64,000 bases of DNA from JBBSIN01 sp038232055 (GTDB taxonomy: Bacteria; Actinomycetota; Actinomycetes; JADGOV01): the NCBI GenBank assembly GCA_038232055.1, contig JBBSIN010000002.1:15153-79152 (forward strand), written 5' to 3'. Shown piece after piece: positions 9,171 through 17,593 of this stretch; the first letter of the stretch is position 1; each line of letters starts with the position of its first letter. The notes under the pieces were generated by a model that had not been told where the DNA came from, did not search any database, and saw only the letters and a list, made by a program, of their open reading frames with translations. The position numbers and the translations under genes were made by a program.

Positions 9171-9977
9171 TCAGGTTCGGCGGACGCCCTCGGCGAGCTC
9201 GGTGACCAGGTCGGTCAGCCCGGTGAGGTCCGCCCCGTCGGTCAGGTCGGCCGGGCCGCCGCCGTCGAGGAGCCGGCGGACGAAGGCCGAACCGACGATC
9301 ACGCCGTCGGCGTACGACGCAACCTCTGCCGCCTGGGCGCCACTGCTCACGCCGAGTCCCACCGCGACCGGGAGGTCGGTGGCGGCGCGGACGCGGTGGA
9401 CGAGCGCGGCCGCCGTCCCGGCTACCGCGTCGCGGGTTCCGGTGACGCCCATCGTCGAGGCCGCGTAGACGAACCCGCGGGTGACGTCGGCCACGGCCCG
9501 GATGCGCTCCTCGGACGACGACGGCGCGACGAGGAACACCGGGTCCAGCGCGTGCTTGCTGGCGGCCGCCAGCCACGGCGCGGACTCCTCGGGCAGCACG
9601 TCCGGCGTGATCGCGCCCACCCCTCCCGCCGTGGCGAGGTCTCGGGCGAAGGCGTCCACGCCGTAGCGCTCGACCGGGTTCCAGTAGGTCATCACCAGCG
9701 TCGGTGCGCCGGTCGCGACAACGACCGCCTCGACGGTGTCCAGCACGTCGCGGGGCGTCGTGCCGCCGGCGAGCGACCGGTCGACCGCTGCCTGAATGGT
9801 CGGCCCGTCCATCAGCGGGTCGGAGTAGGGCAGCCCCACCTCGACCACGTCCACCCCGGCCCGCACCATGGCGATGAGGGCGACGACGCAGCCGTCGTAC
9901 GACGGAAAACCGGCCGGCAGGTAGCCGACGAGCAGCGGCCGCCCCGCCGTGGCAAAGGCGTCGGAGAGCGCGCTCAC
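9171..9977 (-). CDS. trpA: Tryptophan synthase alpha subunit
   Basis: The protein is 268 aa. It cleaves indole-3-glycerol phosphate to indole, which is channelled to TrpB. It shows VGYLPAGFPS, VDVVEVGLPYSDPLMDGPTIQ (catalytic Glu and Asp region), VMTYWNPVERYG and VGLGVSSG for phosphate binding. Its GTG overlaps the trpB stop by 4 nt (GTGA), which implies coupled translation. Confidence 0.96.
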   Translation of the reverse strand: MSALSDAFATAGRPLLVGYLPAGFPSYDGCVVALIAMVRAGVDVVEVGLPYSDPLMDGPTIQAAVDRSLAGGTTPRDVLDTVEAVVVATGAPTLVMTYWNPVERYGVDAFARDLATAGGVGAITPDVLPEESAPWLAAASKHALDPVFLVAPSSSEERIRAVADVTRGFVYAASTMGVTGTRDAVAGTAAALVHRVRAATDLPVAVGLGVSSGAQAAEVASYADGVIVGSAFVRRLLDGGGPADLTDGADLTGLTDLVTELAEGVRRT

Positions 9978-11170
9978 GCCAGCTCGAACCAGCGGGCCGC
10001 GGTGTCGACGTCCTTGTCGCCGCGACCGGAGCAGCTGACCAGCACCACCCCGTCCGGCCCGAGCTCGGCACCGACGTCGAGTGCGCCGGCGACGGCATGC
10101 GCGGTCTCGATCGCCGGGAGGATCCCCTCGGTCCTGGCGAGCAGTGCGAACGCCGACATCGCGACCTCGTCGGTGACCGGCCGATACGTCGCCCGGCCGG
10201 TGTCGCGCAGCCATGCATGCTCCGGTCCGACGCCCGGGTAGTCGAGGCCGGCCGAGATGGACTGCGTGCCGCTGGTCTGGCCCCACTCGTCCTGCAGGAG
10301 GTAGGAGCGGGCACCGTGCAGCACGCCCGGCTCGCCCCCGGACAGCGTGGCCGCATGGTGGCCGGTCTCGACGCCGGACCCGCCGGCCTCGCAGCCGACC
10401 AGCCGCACGTCGACGGCGTCGAGGAAGGGATGGAAGATGCCCATCGCGTTGGAGCCCCCGCCCACGCAGGCGACCACGGCGTCCGGCAGCCGGCCGACCA
10501 GCTCCAGACACTGCCCGCGCGCCTCGACCCCGATGATGCGCTGGAAGTCGCGGACCATCGTGGGGAAGGGGTGCGGTCCGACGACGCTGCCGAGAATGTA
10601 GTGCGTCGTGTCGACGTTGGTAACCCAGTCGCGCATCGCCTCGTTGACCGCATCCTTGAGCGTGCGGCTGCCGATCGTCACAGGTACGACGGAGGCGCCG
10701 AGGAGCTGCATCCGGGCCACGTTGAGGGCCTGCCGACGGGTGTCCTCCTCCCCCATGTAGACGACGCACTCGAGCCCCAGCAGCGCGCAGGCGGTGGCCG
10801 TGGCGACCCCGTGCTGACCGGCACCGGTCTCAGCGATGACGCGGGGCTTGTCCATCCGCTGGGTGAGCAGGGCCTGGCCGAGCACGTTGTTGATCTTGTG
10901 CGAGCCGGTGTGGGCGAGATCCTCGCGCTTGAGCAGGATGCGGGCGCCGCCAGCGTGCGTCGCCAGACGACGAGCGTCCGTCACCGGCGTCGGGCGGCCG
11001 GCGTAGGTGGTGAGCAGCCGGTCGAGCTCGGTCGAAAAGGAGCTGTCGATGCGCGCAGCGGCGTACGCCGCAGTCAGCTCGTCGAGTGCCGCGACCAGCG
11101 CTTCGGGGACGAAGCGCCCGCCGTACGGGCCGAAGTGGCCGCCGACGTCGGGAACCGTTGACGCGCTCAT
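9974..11170 (-). CDS. trpB: Tryptophan synthase beta subunit
   Basis: The 398-aa PLP enzyme condenses indole with serine. The N-terminus has FGPYGGRFVPE, the PLP lysine is in HTGSHKINN, the phosphate cup is GGGSNAMG, and the C-terminal SGRGDKD is intact. The start ATG overlaps the trpC stop by 4 nt (ATGA), and the stop overlaps the trpA start, so C, B and A form one coupled operon. Confidence 0.97.
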   Translation of the reverse strand: MSASTVPDVGGHFGPYGGRFVPEALVAALDELTAAYAAARIDSSFSTELDRLLTTYAGRPTPVTDARRLATHAGGARILLKREDLAHTGSHKINNVLGQALLTQRMDKPRVIAETGAGQHGVATATACALLGLECVVYMGEEDTRRQALNVARMQLLGASVVPVTIGSRTLKDAVNEAMRDWVTNVDTTHYILGSVVGPHPFPTMVRDFQRIIGVEARGQCLELVGRLPDAVVACVGGGSNAMGIFHPFLDAVDVRLVGCEAGGSGVETGHHAATLSGGEPGVLHGARSYLLQDEWGQTSGTQSISAGLDYPGVGPEHAWLRDTGRATYRPVTDEVAMSAFALLARTEGILPAIETAHAVAGALDVGAELGPDGVVLVSCSGRGDKDVDTAARWFELA

Positions 11171-11976
11171 CCGGCTGCCTGCCGCGCGCTGGGATGGGAC
11201 CCGGCGGTGACCAGGGCCGAGACCGCCTGCCGCGGGTCGGCGTCGGTGACGAGCCCCTCGCCGACGAGCACGGCGTCGGCGCCCGCGGCGGCGTAGGCGA
11301 GCAGGTCGTGCGGCCCGCGTACGCCGGACTCGGCCACCTTCACGACCCCCCGGGGAAGCTGCGGCGCGAGCCGGCCGAAGGTGTCCCTGTCGACGCGAAG
11401 CGTGGTGAGGTCGCGCGCGTTGACCCCCACGACCCGCGCCCCGGCGGCGAGAGCCCGGTCGAGCTCGGCCTCATCGTGGACCTCGACCAGTGCGGTCATG
11501 CCCAGCGACTCGACGCGCTCGAGAAGGCAGACGAGCGCGTCGGGCTCGAGGGCCGCGACGATGAGGAGTACGACGTCAGCCCCGTGAGCGCGCGCCTCCC
11601 AGACCTGATACGGCGTCACGACGAAGTCCTTGCGCAGCACCGCGACGTCGACCGCCCGGCGCACCGCGTCGAGGTCGGCCAGGCTGCCGCCGAAGCGACG
11701 GCCCTCCGTCAGCACGCTGATCGCTACCGCACCGCCGTCCTCGTACGCCCGAGCGAGCGCCGCCGGATCGCGGATCGGCGCCAGCGCGCCGCCGGAGGGG
11801 CTGGCCCGCTTGACCTCGGCGATCACGCTGACGCCCGGCCGGCGCAGGGCGGCGACAGCGTCCCGCGCCGGTGGCCGGTCGGCGGCCCGGCGCTTCAACG
11901 CGTCGAGCGGCACCGCCGCCTCCCGGACGGCAAGGTCAACGCGCACGTCGCGGAGGATCGCGTCGAGCACGGACAT
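11167..11976 (-). CDS. trpC: Indole-3-glycerol phosphate synthase
   Basis: The 269-aa TIM barrel closes the indole ring of CdRP. It has VIAEVKRASPSGG (catalytic Lys region), VLRKDFVVTPYQVWEARAHGAD, VGVNARDL and VAESGV. The start is ATG (MSVLDAILRD). The upstream neighbour is a histidine-kinase gene ending 34 nt away. The usual actinobacterial neighbours, trpE and the Trp-associated membrane protein, are not adjacent. Confidence 0.95.
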   Translation of the reverse strand: MSVLDAILRDVRVDLAVREAAVPLDALKRRAADRPPARDAVAALRRPGVSVIAEVKRASPSGGALAPIRDPAALARAYEDGGAVAISVLTEGRRFGGSLADLDAVRRAVDVAVLRKDFVVTPYQVWEARAHGADVVLLIVAALEPDALVCLLERVESLGMTALVEVHDEAELDRALAAGARVVGVNARDLTTLRVDRDTFGRLAPQLPRGVVKVAESGVRGPHDLLAYAAAGADAVLVGEGLVTDADPRQAVSALVTAGSHPSARQAAG

Positions 11977-12010
11977 CCCGACACGATAACGGCGACCCTT
12001 CGCGGTCCGG

Positions 12011-13420
12011 TCAGCGCCGCCCGGCCGGGGCGGAGTCGGGATGGGCGGGACCGGGATGGGGGGAGTCGGTCGCCGGCACGCGAATCCCGAAGCAGGCGCC
12101 ACCCTCCGGTGCATGGCCGGCCTCGGCGTGTCCGCCCATCCGGGCCACGAGACCGGCGATGAGCGCAAGGCCCACGCCCGTACCGACCCGGCGAGTGCCT
12201 CGATACCGGTCGTAGAGCGCGGACCGCTCGAAGGCGACCCGCACGTCGTCGTCGGTCAGCCCCGGACCGCCGTCACGCACCTCGAGCACGACGTCGCGGC
12301 TGTCCCGGCGTACGGCGAACACCAGCGGCCGCCCGGCCGGCGTCGCCCGAAGCGCATTCTCCGCGAGCCCGTCGAGGATCTGGCGCAGCCGGGTCGGGTC
12401 GACGACGGCCAGGACCGGCCCGCCGTCGGCCTCCAGTCGCAGGTCGACCCCCTCCCGCTCACAGCGCGCCGACCACACCTGCGCCGCCTGGCGGGCGAGC
12501 GCCGAGACGTCGGTTCGGATGAGGTCCAGCCGGAAGTCGTCAGCACCCAGTCGAGCCAGGCCGAGCAGGTCGGAGACGAGCCGCTCGAGCCGGGTCGCCT
12601 CGGCGAGCATGGTCGCGCCGGTCGCCGCAACGTCGGGCGCCGGTACGACGCCGTCGGCCAGCGCCTCGGCGAATCCCTTGACCGCCGTCAGCGGCGTACG
12701 CAGCTCGTGGGAGACGGAGAGCAGGAACTCCCGCTGCCGACCCTCGCTGGTGGTCAGCGCGGCGGCGAGCGTGTTCAGCGCCTGCGCGACCTCTGCCACC
12801 TCGGCCGGGCCCGCCGGGGTCAGCCGAACGTCGCGCCGCCCGCCGGCCAGGTCATGCGCAGCGGCCGCCGCCTGCTGCAGCGGTCGGGCCAGCCGGCGGG
12901 AGAGCAGGAACCCGGCGATCGCGGCGCCGACCAGCCCGATCAGCAGGGCGGCGAGGATGCGGCGCCGGGCACCGGACGTCACGGCGCCGGCCACGCTCGC
13001 CGGCTGCACGAGAGCCACCGCCCCGCCGCCCTCGACCGGCCGGCCCACGACGAAGTACCGCCGCCCGCTGGACCGGCGCACCGCGCGGACGTCGGCACCG
13101 CTGCCCAGCGCGGTCCGGTCGGCTGGCGTCAGAAGGGCGGCGGCCGCCCCGGTCGTCCGGCCGTCCGGCCGGATCCGGACGAGCCGAATCTGCTGCCCGC
13201 CGAAGAGCCGGCGAGGCGGGAGCCGCTCGGCGCGGTCCACCACGTTGGCAACGATCCGCGCCTGCTGGTCGAGGGTGTCCAGCGCCTGGTGCTCGGCGGC
13301 GCCGCGGATGAGCTGCAGCGCCACGACCCCGGTGAGCAGGAGCGCAACGGCGGCGACCGCCGCCATCGCCGACGCCGCCTGGCCGGCGAGTCCCCGCCGG
13401 CGCGGCTGGCCCTCAGCCAC
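12011..13420 (-). CDS. Sensor histidine kinase (HAMP type)
   Basis: The protein is 469 aa. A first membrane helix (about 20-40) is followed by an extracytoplasmic sensor of about 120 residues and a second helix (about 165-185). The HAMP linker RRLARPLQQAAAAAHDL then leads to HisKA with SVSHELRTPLTAVKG (phospho-acceptor His), and to a HATPase with DGLAENALRAT (N box), VRDGGPGL and GTGVGLALI. Its GTG overlaps the stop of the response-regulator gene by 8 nt, so the two form a pair. Signal unknown. Confidence 0.93.
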   Translation of the reverse strand: MAEGQPRRRGLAGQAASAMAAVAAVALLLTGVVALQLIRGAAEHQALDTLDQQARIVANVVDRAERLPPRRLFGGQQIRLVRIRPDGRTTGAAAALLTPADRTALGSGADVRAVRRSSGRRYFVVGRPVEGGGAVALVQPASVAGAVTSGARRRILAALLIGLVGAAIAGFLLSRRLARPLQQAAAAAHDLAGGRRDVRLTPAGPAEVAEVAQALNTLAAALTTSEGRQREFLLSVSHELRTPLTAVKGFAEALADGVVPAPDVAATGATMLAEATRLERLVSDLLGLARLGADDFRLDLIRTDVSALARQAAQVWSARCEREGVDLRLEADGGPVLAVVDPTRLRQILDGLAENALRATPAGRPLVFAVRRDSRDVVLEVRDGGPGLTDDDVRVAFERSALYDRYRGTRRVGTGVGLALIAGLVARMGGHAEAGHAPEGGACFGIRVPATDSPHPGPAHPDSAPAGRR

Positions 13421-14099
13421 TCGCCTCGTCGGCGGAGTAGCCGACCCCGCGCACCGTTCGAATCGGGCTGGTCCCGCCGAGCTTCGCCCGCAGCTGCGCA
13501 ACATGGACGTCGACGGTGCGGGTGCCGGCGGCCGCGGCGTAGCCCCAGACCTCGCTCAGCAGCTGCTCCCGTGGGTAGACGCGCCCCGGCCGGCGCATGA
13601 GGCAGGCCAGCAGGTCGAACTCAATGGCAGTGAGCGCGACCTCCCGGCCGTCGGCGCGGACCGTACGCCGGAGCGGGTCGACGGTGAGCCCGCCAAGGCG
13701 GAGCGCCGGCTGCTCCCCTGGCCCGGCTGCCCGTCGTACGACACCCTTGACCCGGGCCACCAGCTCCCGCGGGGAGAACGGCTTGGCGATGTAGTCGTCG
13801 CCCCCGAGCTCCAGCCCGAGCACTCGGTCGACCTCGTCGTCGCGGGCGGTCACGAACAGCACGGGCGTCCAGTCCCCGTCGGCGCGCAGCGCCCGGCACA
13901 CCTCCGTGCCGTCGAGCGTGGGCAGCCCGACGTCAAGGATGATCGCAACCGGGTGCAGGCCACGGGCTGCCGCCAGCCCCGCGCGACCGTCCGACTCGAC
14001 GTGGACTCCGAAGCCCTCGCGCGCGAGGTAGAGCCGCTGCAGGTCGGCGATGGGCTTCTCGTCCTCGATGACGAGCACCAGTCCCCTGCTCTCCGGCAT
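13413..14099 (-). CDS. OmpR-family response regulator
   Basis: The protein is 228 aa. The receiver domain has the acidic pair in VIEDEKP, the phospho-acceptor Asp in IILDVGLP, the Thr in VTARDD and the Lys in IAKPFSPRELV. The C-terminal winged helix (about 130-225) ends in the DVHVAQLRAKLGG and RTVRGVGY motifs typical of OmpR/PhoB. It is the partner of the following kinase gene and starts 22 nt after the ECF sigma gene stop. Confidence 0.94.
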   Translation of the reverse strand: MPESRGLVLVIEDEKPIADLQRLYLAREGFGVHVESDGRAGLAAARGLHPVAIILDVGLPTLDGTEVCRALRADGDWTPVLFVTARDDEVDRVLGLELGGDDYIAKPFSPRELVARVKGVVRRAAGPGEQPALRLGGLTVDPLRRTVRADGREVALTAIEFDLLACLMRRPGRVYPREQLLSEVWGYAAAAGTRTVDVHVAQLRAKLGGTSPIRTVRGVGYSADEASG

Positions 14100-14121
14100 G
14101 AGATCACGGTACGGCGATCGG

Positions 14122-14778
14122 TCAGCGGAGCGCGGAACCTTCGTCGCTTTCGAGTTCTCCCCGCAACCGACGCAGGCCGGTCCGGACCCGGGTCTTGACG
14201 GTCCCGATCGGCGCACCGGTCACCTCCGCGATCTCCCGGTGGCTGAGCCCGCCGAGGAACGAGAGCACTACCGCCTCCCGCTGCGGCCCCGGCAGCGACG
14301 CGAGGGCCGCCTGCAGCTCGGCCCGGCGCAGGCGGAGCCACGCCATCTCGTCCGCACCGGCGCACTCCGAAAGCCGCGGGGCAAGCTCCTGCGCACCGGC
14401 GACTCGGCGCCGTTCCCGCTCGGCCACCCGCACGGCGTCGACCGCCTGGTGGTGCGTGACGGTCAGCAGCCACGCGAGGAGCGTGCCGCGCTGCGGCCGG
14501 TAGTGCGACCGCCCGGTGCGCCACAGCGCCAGGAACGCCTCCTGGACGACGTCGTGCGCGAGGTGTTCGTCACGAACCACCTGGCGCGCGAGCGCCAGGC
14601 AGCGCCGATGATGCTCGCGATACAGCGCCGAGAAGCCCCAGCCGGGGACGGGAGAGGTGTGCTCGTCGAAGCCCACGCCGTGGCGCTGCTCGCCCGCCGC
14701 CGTGTCGCCGTACGGCGACGGCGTTCCGCTGGGCATGGCGTTCGCCGACACGGTGCCAGCAGTCCTTCCCGAAGACAC
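14122..14778 (-). CDS. ECF-type RNA polymerase sigma factor
   Basis: The protein is 218 aa. Region 2 spans about residues 50-115 (LAHDVVQEAFLALWR; WLLTVTHHQAVDAVR). Region 4 is in the last 60 residues (LPGPQREAVVLSFLGGLSHREIA and GTVKTRVRTGLRRLR). The first about 45 residues are low-complexity, so the real start may be one of the internal ATG or GTG codons. No anti-sigma gene with a ZAS motif is adjacent. Instead a two-component pair follows directly. Confidence 0.88.
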   Translation of the reverse strand: MSSGRTAGTVSANAMPSGTPSPYGDTAAGEQRHGVGFDEHTSPVPGWGFSALYREHHRRCLALARQVVRDEHLAHDVVQEAFLALWRTGRSHYRPQRGTLLAWLLTVTHHQAVDAVRVAERERRRVAGAQELAPRLSECAGADEMAWLRLRRAELQAALASLPGPQREAVVLSFLGGLSHREIAEVTGAPIGTVKTRVRTGLRRLRGELESDEGSALR

Positions 14779-14852
14779 GCGCCGCCCGGCGGCGCGGCGA
14801 TGGTCGAGTCACCGCACGGAACATTCGAAGCAGCGGCGCCGATCGGCTTTCT

Positions 14853-14872
14853 CCTTCAGTCCAGCCTGAAGG
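14853..14872. promoter_or_regulatory. 7-bp inverted repeat upstream of the ECF sigma gene
   Basis: CCTTCAG - 6 nt - CTGAAGG forms a perfect dyad in the 211-nt divergent gap between the ECF sigma gene and the DUF1360 gene. It could be an operator. No regulator is identified. Confidence 0.35.
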
Positions 14873-14989
14873 ACCGGCCGCGTCCTGCGCAGCAGCCACG
14901 GGGAGCAACCCGCCGGGACCGATCAGCGCAGTGGTGGTGCTGGCGGGTGCCGCGGTCCGCCGTACGGTGAGCCGAGCTGGGGAGGAAGG

Positions 14990-15529
14990 ATGGGTGCCAT
15001 GACGGATTTCGCAGACCGGGCGCGGGACGCGGCTGCCCTAGCCGGCCGAGAGAAGGCGGCGTACACCGGCGGCGAGGAGCGGCCGCTCGGGTCGTTCGTC
15101 GCGATCATGGGCGCATACGTCGCGACGGTGGCCACCCTGTCGGGTGTGGCCCGGTGGCGCGGCGTCCGGTTGCCTGAGCGGTTGTCGTGGAGCGACCTGG
15201 CCCTGGCGACCGTGGCCACGCACAAGGTCGCCCGGCTGTTGTCCAAAGACCCGGTCACCAGCCCGCTGCGTGCCCCGTTCACCCGCTTCGCCGGTACGAG
15301 CGGGGAGGCCGAACTCGCCGAGGAGGTACGGGGCAGTGGGCCGCGAAAGGCGATCGGCGAGCTGGTCACCTGCCCGTTCTGCCTCGGTCAGTGGGTCACG
15401 ACCGCTTTCGTCTTCGGTCTCGTGACGGCACCCCGGGCGACCCGGCTGGCCGCCACGGTGTTCGCGATGCACGCCGGCGCCGACCTGCTGCAGTTCGCCT
15501 ACGCGAAGGCCCAGAGCATGGCCGACTGA
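14990..15529 (+). CDS. DUF1360 domain-containing membrane protein
   Basis: The protein is 179 aa. A strong GGAGGAAGG site abuts ATG 14990, with a second ATG at 14999 as the alternative start. DUF1360 features are LALATVATHKVARLLSKDPV, an acidic loop, and ELVTCPFCLGQWVTT with the conserved CPFC pair near a membrane helix. Two to three hydrophobic helices are visible. The family has no known function and some members sit in sporulation loci of Gram-positives. It stands alone on the plus strand inside an otherwise minus-strand block. Confidence 0.85.
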   Translation: MGAMTDFADRARDAAALAGREKAAYTGGEERPLGSFVAIMGAYVATVATLSGVARWRGVRLPERLSWSDLALATVATHKVARLLSKDPVTSPLRAPFTRFAGTSGEAELAEEVRGSGPRKAIGELVTCPFCLGQWVTTAFVFGLVTAPRATRLAATVFAMHAGADLLQFAYAKAQSMAD

Positions 15530-15573
15530 CCGACTGGTTCCGTCGAGATCGCCGGGTCGGTCGCCGCAGCCTT

Positions 15574-15601
15574 GGTCACCGCAGGCTGGTCACCGCAGGC
15601 T
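15574..15601. repeat. 14-nt tandem duplication
   Basis: Two exact copies of GGTCACCGCAGGCT lie in the 73-nt convergent gap before the Trp-associated membrane protein stop. No hairpin terminator is present here. Confidence 0.8.
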
Positions 15602-15602
15602 G

Positions 15603-16199
15603 TCAACGCAGCGTGGGATCCTCGCCGTGGTCGAGGGCGCGCCAGGGGTCGGTGTCGCGGGCCGGCGTACGGCGGGCCGGCGCGTCGTAGCGGGTGCCCA
15701 TACCCGGCCAGTCGCGGCCCCGGCCGATGGCCAGTGCGCCGGAGGCGGCCACCGCGACCCCGCCGGCTGCGTACAGCAGGGGCCAGACCGTGCGGCCCGA
15801 CACGGTGACGCTCGCACCGGTGTCGAGCCGCGTCTTGATCTCGCCGGCGTCGCGGACATGCGTGGGCGCGGCGAGCCCGAGCGCGAGGACGGCACCCACG
15901 CCTGCGGCAACGAGAACCGCACCGAGCGCCACCCGCCACCAACCGCGGAGGGCAAGGAGAGCCGCGATGCCGGCCGATCCGAGCAGGGCGAGCGCTCTCA
16001 CCACCCCGGCGAGGTCGCCTCCGCTCACCGCGACGCGCTGTTGGGGCAGCGGCGGGGGCTGGTGTATCACGGCGTGGGCCCAGGGTCGGCCGGCCGAGAC
16101 CAGCATGGCGAGCGCCCCCAGCCCGGCCATCCCGCAGGCGAGGGCGAGCTGGCGCCGCGAGCCGGTCACGTCGTCGCCGACAGGCTTCCCGCCAGTCAT
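15603..16199 (-). CDS. Trp biosynthesis-associated membrane protein (TIGR02234-like)
   Basis: The 198-aa protein has about four membrane helices, a first helix followed by an extracytoplasmic loop, and a conserved pattern SAGRPWAHA...GGDLAGVVRALALLGSAGIAAL. This family normally lies between trpE and trpC in actinomycetes, which is the basis of its name. The biochemical role is unknown. The ATG overlaps the hisI stop by 4 nt, so it is cotranslated with hisI. Here trpC is about 3.6 kb away and trpE is absent from the window. Confidence 0.85.
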   Translation of the reverse strand: MTGGKPVGDDVTGSRRQLALACGMAGLGALAMLVSAGRPWAHAVIHQPPPLPQQRVAVSGGDLAGVVRALALLGSAGIAALLALRGWWRVALGAVLVAAGVGAVLALGLAAPTHVRDAGEIKTRLDTGASVTVSGRTVWPLLYAAGGVAVAASGALAIGRGRDWPGMGTRYDAPARRTPARDTDPWRALDHGEDPTLR

Positions 16200-16594
16200 C
16201 GGGACGCTGGGTCCGTCGGCTGGTCGCCGGAGACCACGAGCACTCCCGCATCGAAGCAGGTGCGGGCGCCGGTGTGGCAGGCCCCACCCGCCTGGTCGAC
16301 CCGCAACAGCACCGTGTCGCCGTCACAGTCCAGGGCGACCGAGCGCACGGTCTGGACGTGGCCCGAGGTCTCGCCCTTGACCCAGTACTGCTGCCGGCTT
16401 CGGCTCCAGTACGTCGCGCGCCCGGTCGAGAGCGTGCGCTGCAGCGCTTCGTCGTCCATCCACGCGACCATGAGGACCTCGCCGGTGTCGTGCTGCTGCG
16501 CCACCGCCGGAAAGAGGCCGTCGCGGTCGCGCTTGAGCCGCTCGGCGATGGCGGCGGGCAGGCCGGAGACGGGCCGTTGAGGGTCAGCGGGCAT
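16196..16594 (-). CDS. hisI: Phosphoribosyl-AMP cyclohydrolase
   Basis: The 132-aa protein opens the purine ring of PR-AMP in histidine biosynthesis. It has VLMVAWMDDEAL, ATYWSRSRQQYWVKGETSGH and metal sites in DCDGDTVLLRV and CHTGARTC. The length is right for a monofunctional HisI. In relatives it is followed by trpE. Here it runs straight into the Trp-associated membrane protein. Confidence 0.95.
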   Translation of the reverse strand: MPADPQRPVSGLPAAIAERLKRDRDGLFPAVAQQHDTGEVLMVAWMDDEALQRTLSTGRATYWSRSRQQYWVKGETSGHVQTVRSVALDCDGDTVLLRVDQAGGACHTGARTCFDAGVLVVSGDQPTDPASR

Positions 16595-16644
16595 GCCAAA
16601 AGTGTGCTGGACGCCTCGCCGAACCTCGCCGGGCGCCCGGCAGA

Positions 16645-17223
16645 TCAGACCGGATCGCCGAAGAACCGCTTGCTCTCCACGTTGAACATCAGGAGGTAGA
16701 TGATCACTGCGGACAGCGCGATGCCCACGAGCGAGCCGATCGGGTTGCGCCCGATCGTCGCGAGGTTGGACACGATGCCGATGGAGACCAGGACGACGGT
16801 GACGAGCCGCGCCGTCCGATCGGCCTTCTTGAGGCGCCCGGCAAGCACGATATAGGCGATGCCGATCGCCAGCAGGATGACTGCGAAGATCAGGAAGAGG
16901 GCGTTGACGCTCGTCGCCACGAAACCGAAGAGCGCCCCGAGAAAGGCGAACCCGGCACCGATGTAGAGCAGAATCGCGACCGTGCGCACCGGACTGGGCG
17001 TGACCGGTCCGCCGACACCGCCGCCGGCGCCGTAGGGCTGCGTGCCGTAAGGCTGGGTGCCGTACGCGGGAGGGGCGTAGGCCGGTGGGGTGCCGTAGCC
17101 ACCCTCGGGCGCACCCGGAGCGCCGTACTCGGGGCCGGCGACCGGCGGCGGCGTCTCGGCGCCCGGCGGAGTCGCATACGGATCCTCGCGTGGCTGGTCG
17201 GACGGACCGGTCGGCACGCTCAT
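16645..17223 (-). CDS. Membrane protein with Pro/Gly/Tyr-rich N-terminus, unknown function
   Basis: The protein is 192 aa. Residues 1-75 are low-complexity Pro, Gly and Tyr, including duplicated GTQPYGTQPYG. Four hydrophobic segments follow between about 80 and 180. A GGGAG site precedes the ATG. Such tails are common in actinobacterial envelope proteins. I do not recognise a named family. An inverted repeat (17282-17301) in its leader may be an operator. Confidence 0.7.
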   Translation of the reverse strand: MSVPTGPSDQPREDPYATPPGAETPPPVAGPEYGAPGAPEGGYGTPPAYAPPAYGTQPYGTQPYGAGGGVGGPVTPSPVRTVAILLYIGAGFAFLGALFGFVATSVNALFLIFAVILLAIGIAYIVLAGRLKKADRTARLVTVVLVSIGIVSNLATIGRNPIGSLVGIALSAVIIYLLMFNVESKRFFGDPV

Positions 17224-17281
17224 GCTCGTCTCCCTTGGATCGGCCCCGCGCTGCATTGGCTACTTGGGTCGGGTCTGCTGC

Positions 17282-17301
17282 TTGCGGTCAAGTAACCGCA
17301 A
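17282..17301 (-). promoter_or_regulatory. Dyad upstream of the Pro-rich membrane protein gene
   Basis: TTGCGGT - 6 nt - ACCGCAA is a perfect 7-bp inverted repeat 59 nt before the start. On the minus strand GTAAC - 6 nt - GTTAC overlaps it. This loosely resembles the GTNAC direct repeats bound by MtrA, but the spacing is one base off. Tentative. Confidence 0.3.
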
Positions 17302-17444
17302 AGTTACCCTTCCCGGCGCTCGGTCGGCCAGGTACGACGCGCGAAGCAACCTTCGCCCGGTTGGCCTCCCGCTTGGCCTGGTGCCAGGTCCGCTCGCCCA
17401 GTCCTGAAACGCTTCCGCGCTTGACCCGTCTGCCGTTGACGGGC

Positions 17445-17570
17445 ATGCAGGAACCCTTAGTCGATCTCCTTCGCTTGGCCCGTGGTGGTTAGTTGATCTC
17501 AAATTGAGCCTGTCAGCAACAACAGTCAAGGCGAAGGAGATCGCAACCCGGCGCCCGACCGCCATCTGCT
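17445..17570 (+). repeat. Dispersed ~105-125-bp element, copy A
   Basis: It aligns without gaps to 35718-35843. By hand count there are about 15 mismatches in the first 105 nt, half of them in one central stretch. It holds an ATG-TAG micro-ORF (17445-17492, MQEPLVDLLRLARGG). The arms CGATCTCCTTCGC (17462-17474) and GCGAAGGAGATCG (17531-17543) are perfect 13-bp complements. The right arm contains GAAGGAG, a Shine-Dalgarno-like string, but no start codon follows at normal distance and the micro-ORF itself has no ribosome site. The 400-nt gap 17224-17623 contains this element, the dyad above and otherwise nothing recognised. Confidence 0.75.
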
Positions 17571-17593
17571 TCCGCGGGAAGTCGCCGAGGTCG

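Noticed and set aside
8257..10653. One very long minus-strand frame covering lgt and part of trpA/trpB
   Set aside because: Only the lgt part (to 9096) has protein-family character. The rest is antisense-phase shadow over trpA and trpB.
17445..17570. Integron attC-like site
   Set aside because: The arms lack RYYYAAC/GTTRRRY core sites (GTTAGTT fails at one purine position), and no integrase or cassette array is present.
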